Shown here in pieces: positions 43,534-53,197 of a stretch of 64,000 nt of DNA (position 1 is its first letter; each line of letters starts with the position of its first letter). The stretch spans positions 1 through 64,000 of the forward strand of contig NZ_JAFUHT010000006.1 in the NCBI RefSeq assembly GCF_017468685.1, read 5' to 3'. The translations under genes and the position numbers were made by a program. The stretch is from Methanobrevibacter sp. (GTDB lineage Archaea > Methanobacteriota > Methanobacteria > Methanobacteriales > Methanobacteriaceae). Under the pieces are notes generated by a model. That model was not told where the DNA came from, searched no databases, and worked only from the letters and a program-made list of their open reading frames with translations.

Positions 43534-44655
43534 TTGAAAAGTGACAATAAACAATTGGAAATAAAAACAACCAATACGAAACCCTCAAAAATTGAAAACG
43601 AAAATAAAGATTATGCTGAATTAGTTGTAATCAAACCTGTTGGTTATCCATTTGATTTTGCATTAATGGATGAAAATATTGAGATTACAAACACTAACCT
43701 ATTTGAAGAATATGCACGTGAACAATGGTTGGGTCTGGTTGTATGTGAAAAATCACATTTGTTTGACCAAAAAATAATCCCTGATTATGGTTTTGAAATT
43801 GTAACTGCAAAACCAAACAATTCAATAATTTCTGACAATACCCGAATTAAAATTATAACAGATGAAATTAACAAAAATCAAGAAACTAATGTTAAATCAA
43901 ACATCACAATGGCAGATATTGTTGGCCAAGATAATGCTAAATCCAAAGTGAAAGTAATAAGTAAATTTTTAGAAAATCCGGAAAGCTTTGGCCCTTGGGC
44001 TCCTAAAAACATTTTGTTTTATGGCCTTCCAGGTACTGGTAAAACAATGCTTGTCAAAGCTTTATCAAACGAGCTTGATACACAATTGTTTCTAATCAAG
44101 GCAACATCATTAATCGGAGAGCATGTTGGAGATTCATCATCCAAAATTCATGACTTATACAAAAAGGCATCGGAAAATGCACCATCAATAATATTCATCG
44201 ATGAGATTGATGCCATTGCCCTTCACAGATCATTTCAATCATTAAGAGGAGATGTGTCTGAAATTGTTAACTCCCTTTTAACTGAAATGGATGGGATTGA
44301 TGAAAACCAATCAGTAATAACTATTGGTGCAACAAATAATCCGAGCAGCCTAGATTTGGCTGTGAGAAGCAGATTTGAAGAAGAAATTGAATTTAAATTA
44401 CCTAACGAAGAAGAAAGATTGCAAATTTTAGAAAATAATCTAAAAACAATGCCATTAGAACATGCCTTGGATTTAAAAAGAATAGTGAAGATTACCAAAG
44501 GACTGTCCGGCAGAGACATAAAAGAAAAAATCTTAAAAACTGCACTTCACAATGCAATATCAAATGATGATGAAATAATCACCATGAATCATATTGATTA
44601 TGCATTAAAATCAAGTAAAACTAAAAATACTGAAGTTAAAGGAATGTTTGAATAA
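43534..44655 (+). CDS. AAA ATPase
   Basis: This AAA protein of about 373 aa has a non-conserved N-terminal ~130 aa and a single AAA module. Walker A is FYGLPGTGKTMLVKAL, Walker B IIFIDEIDAIAL, sensor 1 TIGATNNPSSLD and the Arg finger AVRSRFEEEIEF; a helical lid carries GLSGRDIKEKIL. It resembles the proteasomal/Cdc48-like clade but lacks a C-terminal HbYX motif, so the substrate is unknown. The TTG start at 43534 lies 5 nt after GGAGGTGA; an upstream ATG would put that ribosome binding site inside the gene. The promoter region carries repeated elements, and a winged-helix regulator is divergent. Confidence 0.85.
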   Translation: MKSDNKQLEIKTTNTKPSKIENENKDYAELVVIKPVGYPFDFALMDENIEITNTNLFEEYAREQWLGLVVCEKSHLFDQKIIPDYGFEIVTAKPNNSIISDNTRIKIITDEINKNQETNVKSNITMADIVGQDNAKSKVKVISKFLENPESFGPWAPKNILFYGLPGTGKTMLVKALSNELDTQLFLIKATSLIGEHVGDSSSKIHDLYKKASENAPSIIFIDEIDAIALHRSFQSLRGDVSEIVNSLLTEMDGIDENQSVITIGATNNPSSLDLAVRSRFEEEIEFKLPNEEERLQILENNLKTMPLEHALDLKRIVKITKGLSGRDIKEKILKTALHNAISNDDEIITMNHIDYALKSSKTKNTEVKGMFE

Positions 44656-44657
44656 AA

Positions 44658-45860
44658 TTATTCCTTAAAATTAAATATATACTCAGCTGCATCAAGAATT
44701 TCTTTTTTATCATGCCTTGCAGCTGTCTTTAAATTTTTTGAAATGTCATGAAATATCTTATTTACCAAAGAATTTGTCAAATTATTCAATATTTTTGCAC
44801 TGCCATCTACATCAGACAACTTAACAGTTGCTTTTTGAGTTTCACGTTGTCTTATATTTTCCATAGATGCTCTTAAATTACCAAGCATCTCGTCAAGTTC
44901 CATTATTTTAATCGATTCTTTGAGTAAAATGAACTCTTCATTGATGATATTTTCTGCTTCACCAAATTCCTTAATACGAAGATTAGTATTTTCATCAGCA
45001 ATTTCACGTAAATCATCAATATTAAAAGATTTAACCCCTAATTCACTAACATCATCAGAAATATCCCTAGGATTAGCAATATCAACCATCATCACATTTT
45101 CATAATCCATATCAATATCTAAAAGACGTTTTTTATTAATGATAGGGTGAGGAGCACTAGTTGCACTAATTACCAAATCAGCAGTAGCCAGATACTTCTC
45201 CAATTCTTTAAACATTATAGCTTGACCACCTAAATCCTCAGCCAATTCAACCGCAACATAATAAGTCCTATTAGCTACAAAAATAGCATTCAAATCTTTT
45301 TCCGCCAGAGCTTTTGCAACCAACCTTCCCATTTTTCCAGCACCAATAACTAAAACAGACTTATTATCCAAGCATCCAATATGCTTTTCAGCAAGATCAA
45401 TTGCAGCAGAACCTATAGAAACTGAACCCTTATTGATGTTTGTCTTGTTTCTAACAACCTGGCCAACATGAATTGCTTTTGTAAAAATAATATCTAGGAA
45501 TTTTCCACAATGATGATTTTTTGAAGCCTTATGCTTAGCATCCTTAACCTGACCTAAAATCTGATCTTCACCAACAATCATGGATTCCAAACCAGAAGTC
45601 ATCCTAAGCAAATGCATCACTGCAGACTGACCATAATCAATAATAATATTCTGATTTTCATGAGACAACAGCTCATCGTCCTCATGAATATACTCATTAT
45701 TGATATAATACTCTTTACGGTTACAAGTTGAAATTTCAATATATTCCACAATTGAATACTTTTCCTGCAATTTAACAAACAGATCATCAATTTCAACTGC
45801 AATATTTTCCATTGATTGAATATCCGCTATTTTATGGTCAACTCTTAAATTAAGTATCAA
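44658..45860 (-). CDS. hemA: Glutamyl-tRNA reductase
   Basis: This is the first enzyme of C5 tetrapyrrole synthesis. The catalytic Cys46 is in EISTCNRKEYY; SGLESMIVGEDQILGQVKDA is the second conserved block. The NADPH domain has LVIGAGKMGRLVAKAL and FVANRTYYVAVELAE. A C-terminal dimerisation helix completes 400 aa. It overlaps the preceding sirohydrochlorin gene by 4 nt (ATGA), so both are translationally coupled. In methanogens this route feeds siroheme, cobamides, heme-like compounds and F430 of methyl-CoM reductase. Confidence 0.95.
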   Translation of the reverse strand: MILNLRVDHKIADIQSMENIAVEIDDLFVKLQEKYSIVEYIEISTCNRKEYYINNEYIHEDDELLSHENQNIIIDYGQSAVMHLLRMTSGLESMIVGEDQILGQVKDAKHKASKNHHCGKFLDIIFTKAIHVGQVVRNKTNINKGSVSIGSAAIDLAEKHIGCLDNKSVLVIGAGKMGRLVAKALAEKDLNAIFVANRTYYVAVELAEDLGGQAIMFKELEKYLATADLVISATSAPHPIINKKRLLDIDMDYENVMMVDIANPRDISDDVSELGVKSFNIDDLREIADENTNLRIKEFGEAENIINEEFILLKESIKIMELDEMLGNLRASMENIRQRETQKATVKLSDVDGSAKILNNLTNSLVNKIFHDISKNLKTAARHDKKEILDAAEYIFNFKE

Positions 45861-46477
45861 TTTAATCCCCTTATTAAATTATCAATATGATTTTTTGCCT
45901 CGTCAAATTCCCCGTCCTTAATAAACTGATTGACAGATTCATCCCCCAATATCTGATAAAGATATTTTCTGCGCTCCTTTTGGTCGGCCAAAACCTCTTT
46001 AAGTTTACTTCTGGCATAATCCTGAAGCTCTATTTCCATTATATCCTCATCAGTAATTATTGATTGAATTTTTTTTCTTAACTGGCGTGCCATCAATGGA
46101 CTTTTGCCATTTGTAAAAATAGATATTTCAATATCACCTATGCTAAAACTGGTCGGAACGATAATCTCTCCCTCATAGGGGAAATCAGCCCGATTTATGA
46201 GTTTACCATCAGCAATACTGCAAACATAATCAGACAACTCTTTATCCCCACTGGCAACAACAACCAAATCTGCCCATTCAACAAGTTCATCGACATCATC
46301 AGTCAAACAGAGTTCAGCACCTTTTTTCTTCAAATCTGAAGAAATACTGCTTCCTGCCAATTTGACATTGGCTCCATGGTCCAAAAATTTGTTTGCCCGC
46401 CTTGTTGCAACTTCACCAGTGCCTAAAATAAAAACATTTAAATCAGATGTTTTAAGATAAATAGAAGTCCAATCCAT
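45857..46477 (-). CDS. Precorrin-2 dehydrogenase (sirohydrochlorin synthesis)
   Basis: This 206-aa bifunctional dehydrogenase/ferrochelatase-type protein of the CysG N-terminal/Met8p family has a Rossmann motif in NVFILGTGEVATRRANKFL. It continues with ADLVVVASGDKELSDYVCSIA and LINRADFPYEGEIIVPTSFSIGDIEISIFTNGKSPLMARQLRKKI, all diagnostic. It makes sirohydrochlorin, the shared precursor of siroheme, cobalamin and F430. It is between the marker 9-like gene (1-nt gap) and hemA (4-nt overlap). Confidence 0.92.
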   Translation of the reverse strand: MDWTSIYLKTSDLNVFILGTGEVATRRANKFLDHGANVKLAGSSISSDLKKKGAELCLTDDVDELVEWADLVVVASGDKELSDYVCSIADGKLINRADFPYEGEIIVPTSFSIGDIEISIFTNGKSPLMARQLRKKIQSIITDEDIMEIELQDYARSKLKEVLADQKERRKYLYQILGDESVNQFIKDGEFDEAKNHIDNLIRGLN

Positions 46478-46478
46478 T

Positions 46479-46961
46479 TTAATCAGAATTTTCTAATGAT
46501 TTTGAGTGTAAAACTTTTACAGCAGCCCTTAAATCATTATTACATTCGGTTAAAACATTCATTGCTTCAAGTTTAGTTATATTGAATGTTTCAGCCAATG
46601 CTTCAGCTTTTTTATCAGGATTTGGTTTTTTTACACCAACCAATCTTTCAGATAATTCTTTTTTTAAGTCCAAATATTCCTCATGACTCATTCCCATATT
46701 TCTTAAAGTCATATCCCTTAACGGACAAGGTTTTGATGGTTTGCAACACCAAACAAGAGAACCGAAACAGGTTCCTGCGCCTTCACCTAATCTAGTTTCC
46801 TTTCCGAATTGAACTTTAATATCCACAAATTCCTGTGGTGTTAAATTAACTTCCTGTAACGCATTTAAAACTGGGCATGGTTTTACTGGAGGACAACAAA
46901 AAGCAAGTCCTCTTACATCCCCTCCCCTACAAATATGAGATGGTGCATCTTCCCAAGTCAT
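46479..46961 (-). CDS. Methanogenesis marker 9-like Cys-rich protein
   Basis: The protein has 160 aa. [25 protein letters not shown] (about 11-35) and [28 protein letters not shown] (about 65-92) form two related Cys-rich blocks with CC-x2-[VS]KPCP motifs, suggesting iron-sulfur or metal binding. The C-terminal ~40 aa look like a UBA-type helical bundle. The pattern matches the methanogenesis marker 9 group as I recall it; the function is unknown. GGAGG precedes the ATG. It is coupled to the sirohydrochlorin gene and hemA, which hints at a role in tetrapyrrole/F430 synthesis (inference). Confidence 0.72.
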   Translation of the reverse strand: MTWEDAPSHICRGGDVRGLAFCCPPVKPCPVLNALQEVNLTPQEFVDIKVQFGKETRLGEGAGTCFGSLVWCCKPSKPCPLRDMTLRNMGMSHEEYLDLKKELSERLVGVKKPNPDKKAEALAETFNITKLEAMNVLTECNNDLRAAVKVLHSKSLENSD

Positions 46962-47112
46962 GATAAGCCTCCAAAATAATTTTCATTCCTCATTAAATAA
47001 GTATAATATAATAATATAATTTATTAAAACTATCAATATATAACCTTTTTGTGAAAAATTTATAAACTTCAAATTCATTAATTAATTAAAGATACAAAAA
47101 AGGAGGTTTGAA

Positions 47113-47571
47113 ATGAGACTTTGGAACCCTGCCGCTTTTTTCATAAGTTTGATGATGAGTATGATTATGGCAATAATCTTCGGGATGTTTGTACCATATC
47201 TTTTAAATATTCCAGGTCTTGAATGGGATTTATGTCTGATATTATGGCCAGTCAGATGGGTAACCGCATATCTACTAATCAATATCATAATTTATCCGAT
47301 AGGATTCGGATTAGCAGAGATAGTATTCCATTTTAATCCAGACCGTGATGGAATGGGATTGTGGAATCCTGCTGCATTTTTCATAAGTTTTATGATGAGT
47401 TTTATCATGGCAGTAATATTCGGCCTTCCAATGGGAATGCCTGTGGATTTGTTGTTCTACTTATGGCCTGTAAGATGGGTTGTGGCTTATCTTTTAATCA
47501 ACACAATCATTTACCCAATCGGATTCGGACTTGCTAAAAAAGTATTCGGATTCGATCCTATGGCACAATAA
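47113..47571 (+). CDS. DUF2798-like tandem membrane protein
   Basis: This 152-aa membrane protein is made of two near-identical halves. LWNPAAFFISLMMSMIMAIIFG and LWNPAAFFISFMMSFIMAVIFG, each followed by LxxxLWPVRWVxAYLLINxIIYPIGFGLA, give four membrane helices. The pattern matches DUF2798, a family of unknown function usually with one unit. GGAGGTTTG is well placed before the ATG. It is a single gene between divergent and same-strand neighbours with no clear functional link. Confidence 0.75.
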   Translation: MRLWNPAAFFISLMMSMIMAIIFGMFVPYLLNIPGLEWDLCLILWPVRWVTAYLLINIIIYPIGFGLAEIVFHFNPDRDGMGLWNPAAFFISFMMSFIMAVIFGLPMGMPVDLLFYLWPVRWVVAYLLINTIIYPIGFGLAKKVFGFDPMAQ

Positions 47572-47603
47572 GGTTATTAAACCTTATTGACTAATTTTTA
47601 AAC

Positions 47604-48290
47604 ATGAAAGAAAAAATTTTAATCGAAGATTTAACCATCACATTATATCGCAAAAACATTAAAAACATGTATCTTCGAGTTGTACCTCCAAACGGTGAAA
47701 TTAAAGTGTCTGCACCATTATTTGTTTCAGACAATGATATCATTGATTTTATCAAATCCCGCAAGGAGTGGATTTTGCAAAAACAGAAATATATTCTTGA
47801 TAATGAAATAAAAGCACCCTTAAAATACACCAACGGCGAAACACATTATCTTTGGGGAGAAAAGTATACATTACAATTGATTAAAAACGATACCGTAAAG
47901 CATGTTTTAGTCGATAAAGAAAAATCAATACTTTATTTGCCAGTTCCTAAAAGAAGCACTATTGAAAAGAGAAAAAACATTTTAGATGAATTCTATCGCC
48001 AGAAATTAAAAAATGAGATACCGCAAGTATTGGATAAATGCACCCGGATTGTTGGGCGAAGTCCAAAAAGCATTAATGTAAGGAAAATGAAAAATTGGGG
48101 AAACTGCAAACAGGATGGTAGAATTACACTAAATTTAAATCTGGCAAAAAAAGATCCAATATGTCTGGAATATGTTATGATACATGAATTATGTCATTTG
48201 ATTGAATTCAACCATGGTAAAAATTTTAAAAAATTAATGGACAAATACTGCCCTAATTGGAAAAAAATAAAAAAAATATTGAATGCATAA
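47604..48290 (+). CDS. YgjP-like metallopeptidase (DUF45)
   Basis: The protein has 228 aa. The zinc motif HELCHLIEFNHGKNFKKLMDKYCPNWKK, an HExxH followed by a downstream His, is the core of the YgjP/SprT-like family, preceded by the conserved MKNWGNCKQDGRITLNLNLAKKDP. Such proteins are predicted zinc proteases, some in DNA-protein crosslink repair or restriction-linked loci. No companion restriction genes are nearby. No clear ribosome binding site is seen before the ATG, 32 nt after the previous gene. Confidence 0.82.
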   Translation: MKEKILIEDLTITLYRKNIKNMYLRVVPPNGEIKVSAPLFVSDNDIIDFIKSRKEWILQKQKYILDNEIKAPLKYTNGETHYLWGEKYTLQLIKNDTVKHVLVDKEKSILYLPVPKRSTIEKRKNILDEFYRQKLKNEIPQVLDKCTRIVGRSPKSINVRKMKNWGNCKQDGRITLNLNLAKKDPICLEYVMIHELCHLIEFNHGKNFKKLMDKYCPNWKKIKKILNA

Positions 48291-48293
48291 AGA

Positions 48294-49892
48294 CTATCTG
48301 TCTTTAAGCATGTCTTCTTTTTCATCAGGAGTTAACTGATCTACAATTTCTTCAGGAGTACCAACATCTAAAAGTTTTCCTCCCCTCATTAAAGCAGCTC
48401 TATCACAAACATCCAATACAAAGTCCATATCGTGAGAAACGATTATAAATGTTTGTTCTAATTCATTACGAGCTTTTAAAATTGAGTCAGTAACATTTAC
48501 ACGAGTAATAGGATCCATTGTACCTGTAGGCTCATCTAAAACGATGAGTTGAGGCTCTTTGATTAAAACTTGTGCTAATGCAACCCTATGCTTTTCCCCT
48601 ACACTCAATTGGTCAGGATATTTTTCTAGAATCAATGCAGATTCATGTTCATCAAAACCTACAGTGGTTAATGCATGAATTGCCTTAATTTTACCGAATT
48701 CAGCAGGCAAATTCAAACTGATAGCATCAGTTAAGTTACCTAAAATAGTTCTGTGAGGATATAAAGAATATTCTTGATGCAATAATCCTAAATATGGAAC
48801 AATACGTCCACGATTGAGAGGTCCTCCTTCGGTCATGTCAATCCACTCATCACCAAGTTTAATTTTAATTTCACCACTACTTGGTTCAGTTAATCCGATT
48901 AACATTCTTGTAGTGGTTGTTTTACCTGAACCACTTAATCCTACAAGACCGAAAATCTCTTCCTTGTGAATTTCTAAGTCAATTCCATCAACCGCTTTAA
49001 CTACACCACGTTCAATGGAATAATAATGTTTTTTAACATCTTTTAAAATAACTTCTTTTTCTCCGAATTCTGGAATTTCAGGTTTTTTAGGAACAGGAAC
49101 TGTTTCTAAGAAATGATCAACAACTTCATGAGGATCCCCTTCCTCTTTGATTTGACCATTTTCTAACCAAATTACATTATCAGCTAATTCAATCATTACT
49201 TCCGGCCAATGTGAAGTAATTAACATGGTGATTCCTTCATCTTTAACACCTTCTTTTAAGGTATTGTGAAGTTTTACTGCAGTTTGAGGATCTAAAGTAC
49301 CTGTTGGTTCATCTGCTAAAAACATCATTGGGTTTTTAGCTAATTGTCTTGCAAGAACTACTCTCTGTTTTTCCCCACCACTTAAATCACGAGCAATGTG
49401 GGTTATCCTATGGTTCATTTGAACCATTTCCAATAATTCTAAAGCAGCATATAAACCTTCTTCATATTCAACATTGTCAGGCATTGCCCTCATTACATTC
49501 TCAATTACTGATTCTTCATCATATAATGCGAAATTACGTTGTAACATGATGGAAATTCTTCTTTTAATACTTGCAAATAATTTTCTCTCAGCATTAAAGA
49601 AATCCACTTCTTTTGCCTCATATTTAGCACCACATTCACATGTCTCACCAACATGAGAAGGTGATTCTACAGCCAAACAATCCGGACAAACAGCAAGATT
49701 CATTATAATGTTACCTGAATCTGGAGTGTATTCCTTTGTTCCTCTGAGCATGTTAATTAAAACAGATTTTCCACTTCCACTACGTCCCAATATACCTAAA
49801 GTCTCTCCTTCATTAATCTTCAAATTAATATCTTTAAGAACATCAACACCATCAAAATTTTTAGTAATATTCTTAAGAGTAATAAAATCCAT
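48294..49892 (-). CDS. atwA: Methyl-CoM reductase activation component A2
   Basis: This soluble double ABC ATPase of 532 aa powers reductive activation of methyl-coenzyme M reductase. The first cassette has Walker [11 protein letters not shown], an inserted zinc-binding stretch [23 protein letters not shown], signature [16 protein letters not shown] and Walker [11 protein letters not shown]. The second has [29 protein letters not shown] and [10 protein letters not shown]. The Cys-rich insert is diagnostic of A2. GGTGAT precedes the ATG. mcr genes are not in the window. Confidence 0.94.
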   Translation of the reverse strand: MDFITLKNITKNFDGVDVLKDINLKINEGETLGILGRSGSGKSVLINMLRGTKEYTPDSGNIIMNLAVCPDCLAVESPSHVGETCECGAKYEAKEVDFFNAERKLFASIKRRISIMLQRNFALYDEESVIENVMRAMPDNVEYEEGLYAALELLEMVQMNHRITHIARDLSGGEKQRVVLARQLAKNPMMFLADEPTGTLDPQTAVKLHNTLKEGVKDEGITMLITSHWPEVMIELADNVIWLENGQIKEEGDPHEVVDHFLETVPVPKKPEIPEFGEKEVILKDVKKHYYSIERGVVKAVDGIDLEIHKEEIFGLVGLSGSGKTTTTRMLIGLTEPSSGEIKIKLGDEWIDMTEGGPLNRGRIVPYLGLLHQEYSLYPHRTILGNLTDAISLNLPAEFGKIKAIHALTTVGFDEHESALILEKYPDQLSVGEKHRVALAQVLIKEPQLIVLDEPTGTMDPITRVNVTDSILKARNELEQTFIIVSHDMDFVLDVCDRAALMRGGKLLDVGTPEEIVDQLTPDEKEDMLKDR

Positions 49893-49965
49893 GAAATCAC
49901 CTATTAAATAATTGTTTATATTAAACTATTAATAATACTTTCTAATAACAATTGTTTTAAATTTT

Positions 49966-50697
49966 TTAAAAATTAGTTATATTAAAATCTAAATTGCCAG
50001 AAATAACTGAACGAGCAATTGAAAAACCATCAACTCCAGTTTCAATCATTCTTTGAAGATTTTCCTGACTGTTTACAGAATTATTCCCGATAACCTTAAT
50101 ATCAACATTATTGGAAATTTTAGTTAATAAATCCCAGTCCGCTTCAAAAACGCCTTTTTTCATAGCATCAATATGCAAATAATCGGCACCTGCATCTTCT
50201 ATTAAACCTGCCAATTGTAAAGTATCTGTTCCATCAACATTTGCCCTTATCTTAACTGAAACTTCACTTTCCACATTATCAACTATCTGTGAAATAAAAT
50301 CAGATAAATCTGGACGATTTAACATTTCTTGTCCACAACCAATATCTAAAATTTCATTTTGGCGACAATGACAGTTTATTTCAACAATATCTAAATTTTT
50401 GATATTCCCCACTTCAATAATTGGTTGAGGAGTTGTTGATCTCACATTAGCAGATACTTTAACATCACCATGAACATTTTTAATTGAGTTCACTTCATTT
50501 TCAATATGTGTAAAAATTTCATCTAAAGAAAAATCAAATTCTTTTCTTCCTCTTTCGATGATTTTTTTACTTGCTTCAATAGTTGCTGAATCCAAACTAT
50601 ATCCGCCCAAAGTAGCTACATTAAAACCATAAGGAATAACCTTATTTAAAAAATCAGAATCAGTTATTCCTGCCATTGGTGCAACTACTTTAATCAT
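49966..50697 (-). CDS. Dihydrouridine synthase-like TIM-barrel protein
   Basis: This FMN-barrel protein of 243 aa begins VVAPMAGITDSDFLNKVIPYGFNVATLGGYS. It contains VEINCHCRQNEILDIGCGQEMLNRPDLSDFISQI, VSVKIRANVDG and VIGNNSVNSQENLQRMIETGVDGFSIARS, a shortened Dus-like layout. The RNA-binding C-terminal domain of true tRNA-dihydrouridine synthases is missing. It lies 10 nt from arfA in the F420 gene run, so a role linked to cofactor synthesis rather than tRNA is possible. The activity is unknown. Confidence 0.7.
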   Translation of the reverse strand: MIKVVAPMAGITDSDFLNKVIPYGFNVATLGGYSLDSATIEASKKIIERGRKEFDFSLDEIFTHIENEVNSIKNVHGDVKVSANVRSTTPQPIIEVGNIKNLDIVEINCHCRQNEILDIGCGQEMLNRPDLSDFISQIVDNVESEVSVKIRANVDGTDTLQLAGLIEDAGADYLHIDAMKKGVFEADWDLLTKISNNVDIKVIGNNSVNSQENLQRMIETGVDGFSIARSVISGNLDFNITNF

Positions 50698-50706
50698 AAT
50701 ATTCCC

Positions 50707-51468
50707 TTAATATTCTTTTTCGATTACCCAAGTCCACATTTCATTATTATGTGCTCTAATCTCTTCAAGACCAATATCTGCCATGTAAGCAGCATCTTCA
50801 GCATTTTTTCCTCTTCCAATACCAGCTTTGAGTTTAATACCTATTTCTTCATCGATTTCAACCATGATTTCCTCAATGTCTTTTTCAGACAAACCGTTAC
50901 ATGGAGACATGAAATTATCTCCACCAATGAAGAATAATAATGCTCCTTTTTTAATTAATTTTGTCATTAAATAATGTTGAGCCTTATTAACCATGAAACT
51001 TGTATCAAAAGCGGACTCAATATCAGTTAAGGTTTCTGTTACACTGTTAATATCAATATGGGCTGCTTGAACAAAACTGTCCTCTTCAGAAACTAAACTG
51101 TCAATTGCTAAAATTTCTTTTCTTTCACCAGATTGTGCACTACCTGCTTTTTGAAGAGCAATTGTTGCTAATTTTTGAGCTTCATGAGGAGTTTCAGCTG
51201 CCCCAACACCCATACTAACTGTTATTGGGTATCTGTTTCTAATTGATCTTTGAATTCTTAAATGATCTTCTTCATCCAATCCATTAGAAATAGCAAGTAA
51301 GTTGTCAAATCTTGTAAAGAATACTAATCCTTTCTTATTTCCAAAATGATTATTTAAATCTGCAAATAAATTTGCTTGTAGCATTTGTAAGTCTGATTCA
51401 GTTCTTGGTCTTGGAGTTACAGTCCAAGGCCCATAATTGTCAATTTGTATTAATGTCATTTGTATCAT
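50707..51468 (-). CDS. arfA: GTP cyclohydrolase III (IIa)
   Basis: This enzyme makes 2-amino-5-formylamino-6-ribosylamino-pyrimidinone phosphate from GTP, the first step to the deazaflavin FO and archaeal riboflavin. The protein has 253 aa. [31 protein letters not shown] and [13 protein letters not shown] with [16 protein letters not shown] are the family hallmarks; the duplicated ferredoxin-like halves repeat as [18 protein letters not shown] and [23 protein letters not shown] precedes the ATG. It sits beside cofD and cofE, matching an F420 role. Confidence 0.93.
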   Translation of the reverse strand: MIQMTLIQIDNYGPWTVTPRPRTESDLQMLQANLFADLNNHFGNKKGLVFFTRFDNLLAISNGLDEEDHLRIQRSIRNRYPITVSMGVGAAETPHEAQKLATIALQKAGSAQSGERKEILAIDSLVSEEDSFVQAAHIDINSVTETLTDIESAFDTSFMVNKAQHYLMTKLIKKGALLFFIGGDNFMSPCNGLSEKDIEEIMVEIDEEIGIKLKAGIGRGKNAEDAAYMADIGLEEIRAHNNEMWTWVIEKEY

Positions 51469-51487
51469 TTGATAATCGCCTCTTTCA

Positions 51488-52393
51488 TTAAGGAATACTA
51501 TCTATAATAATTTGTGCTAAATTTTTTTTAACACCCAAACTATTCATTATAGTATTTGTAATTGTTACCTTATTAACTATTTGATTTAATTGTGATTTTA
51601 GATTTGAATCTTCATTATCTATAACAATATTATCCAAGAAATCATGGTATAAATTTGCCACACCAATTGATGAAACATCAACTCCTAAAGCTTTCATGAA
51701 TTTACTTGCAGGACCTGAAACAGCATCAGAACCAATAATTGGTGAAACTGCTACAACATATGTATCTTTTAAAGCATCACGAACTCCATCAAGTGACAAT
51801 ATTGGTAAAATTGAAGTGATTGGATTGGACGGTCCAATAATTACTGCTTCAGAATTTCTTATTGCTTCAATGATTCCATCACTTGGAGCCACTTTAGAAA
51901 ATTTAACATCCAAAACTTCCGGTTTTGATTGATGTTTAATAAGAAAATCATGAAATTCCAACTCGCCAATATCAGTTACAATACTGATATCTGAATTTTG
52001 CTCACTCATTGGAATAATCTTAGATTTAATTCCCATGCCCTTTGCCTGAATTTCACATGCCTTTAAAAGACCATATCTCTGCATCAATTGAGTCTTTTGT
52101 ATTTTAGTTGCACGGTCAATGTCTCCAATTCTGAGCAATTCAGTACAACCCAACTCATTTAACCTATCATGAGTGATAAAAGTGTCATCCTTAACACCAT
52201 ACCACAATTCATCATTAATCATGTCAGACATTGTGTATAATACTGTATCAATGTCTGCTGAGACATAAACCCCCGAAAAATATTCATTTTCCAAAGTATT
52301 TACAATAATTGTCAAATCAATTGGATCAACGATTTCCTTAAGTCCTTGTAATAATTTTGGAGTACCGGTTCCTCCAGATAAAACAGTAATCAT
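51488..52393 (-). CDS. cofD: 2-phospho-L-lactate transferase (F420)
   Basis: This enzyme transfers the phospholactyl group from its guanylylated donor to FO, giving F420-0. The N-terminal [18 protein letters not shown] is the diagnostic loop. Further family blocks are [40 protein letters not shown] and [26 protein letters not shown]. The protein has about 301 aa. The 52393 ATG is used; it lies 4 nt after the cofE stop, whereas an upstream ATG would overlap cofE. Adjacent to cofE, the next enzyme in the pathway. Confidence 0.95.
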   Translation of the reverse strand: MITVLSGGTGTPKLLQGLKEIVDPIDLTIIVNTLENEYFSGVYVSADIDTVLYTMSDMINDELWYGVKDDTFITHDRLNELGCTELLRIGDIDRATKIQKTQLMQRYGLLKACEIQAKGMGIKSKIIPMSEQNSDISIVTDIGELEFHDFLIKHQSKPEVLDVKFSKVAPSDGIIEAIRNSEAVIIGPSNPITSILPILSLDGVRDALKDTYVVAVSPIIGSDAVSGPASKFMKALGVDVSSIGVANLYHDFLDNIVIDNEDSNLKSQLNQIVNKVTITNTIMNSLGVKKNLAQIIIDSIP

Positions 52394-52397
52394 AATA

Positions 52398-53162
52398 TCA
52401 TTTTCTGAAAACATCTGCTTTTTTAGGCATTAAAACAGATTTAATATTTGAATTAGTATCCCTTAATGTATCAAAACTATTGAAACCACGTACAATAACT
52501 ACCGGAAGTCCTTCATCTGCTTGACCCATAATTAAAGATGCTGCAGATGCCAATTCATCACATGTTGCAATTTCAGTTGTTTCCAATTCTCTACCATATA
52601 AATCCTTTTCACCAACACGCTTCCAGATAGGTGAGATACCAGAACAACCAATTGCAGTACCAATTGCACCAAATCTAAATGCTCTTCCTTGAGTGTCTGT
52701 GATTATAACAGCAATCTCTTCACCAAATTGTTCCTCTAAAAATTCACGAATTTCACAAGCAGATTTATCCGCATCCTTTGGCATTGGAGTGGCCAAACCA
52801 TCTCCAACATTTGACTCATCAATTCCTGCATTGGCACATACAAAACCATGTTTTGTTTCAGTTATGATAAAATTAGGTCCAATACGAACAACTTCCTCAG
52901 ATTCATTTAATATAGCTTCAACCAATCTAGGATCTTTTCCGGATTCATTCGCAAGCCTAATTGCAAATTCTGAAGGAATTAAATCATCTAATTTAATGAA
53001 ATTTTCTTCAGCCTTTGAGATTAATGTTTCAGCAATCAGAACAATATCTCCATGATTTAATCCGCAACCCTGTTCATCAATAGCTTGCTTAATAATTTGA
53101 GAAATATCACTATTCCCATCAATAATAGGAATATTTTCTAAACCAAATAATTCAATACTCAT
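52398..53162 (-). CDS. cofE: F420-0:gamma-glutamyl ligase
   Basis: This enzyme adds two gamma-linked glutamates to F420-0 with GTP. The protein has 254 aa. Conserved blocks are [68 protein letters not shown] and [37 protein letters not shown]. The ATG at 53162 gives the usual N-terminus; one at 53171 is possible. It is coupled to cofD. Confidence 0.95.
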   Translation of the reverse strand: MSIELFGLENIPIIDGNSDISQIIKQAIDEQGCGLNHGDIVLIAETLISKAEENFIKLDDLIPSEFAIRLANESGKDPRLVEAILNESEEVVRIGPNFIITETKHGFVCANAGIDESNVGDGLATPMPKDADKSACEIREFLEEQFGEEIAVIITDTQGRAFRFGAIGTAIGCSGISPIWKRVGEKDLYGRELETTEIATCDELASAASLIMGQADEGLPVVIVRGFNSFDTLRDTNSNIKSVLMPKKADVFRK

Positions 53163-53176
53163 AATAATCATCTAAA

Positions 53177-53196
53177 ATAATTAAAAAAAAGAAAAA
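53177..53196 (-). terminator. U-rich stretch after purO
   Basis: On the minus strand TTTTTTCTTTTTTTTAATT directly follows the purO stop. It may end the exbB-exbD-purO transcripts before cofE. Confidence 0.4.
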
Positions 53197-53197
53197 A

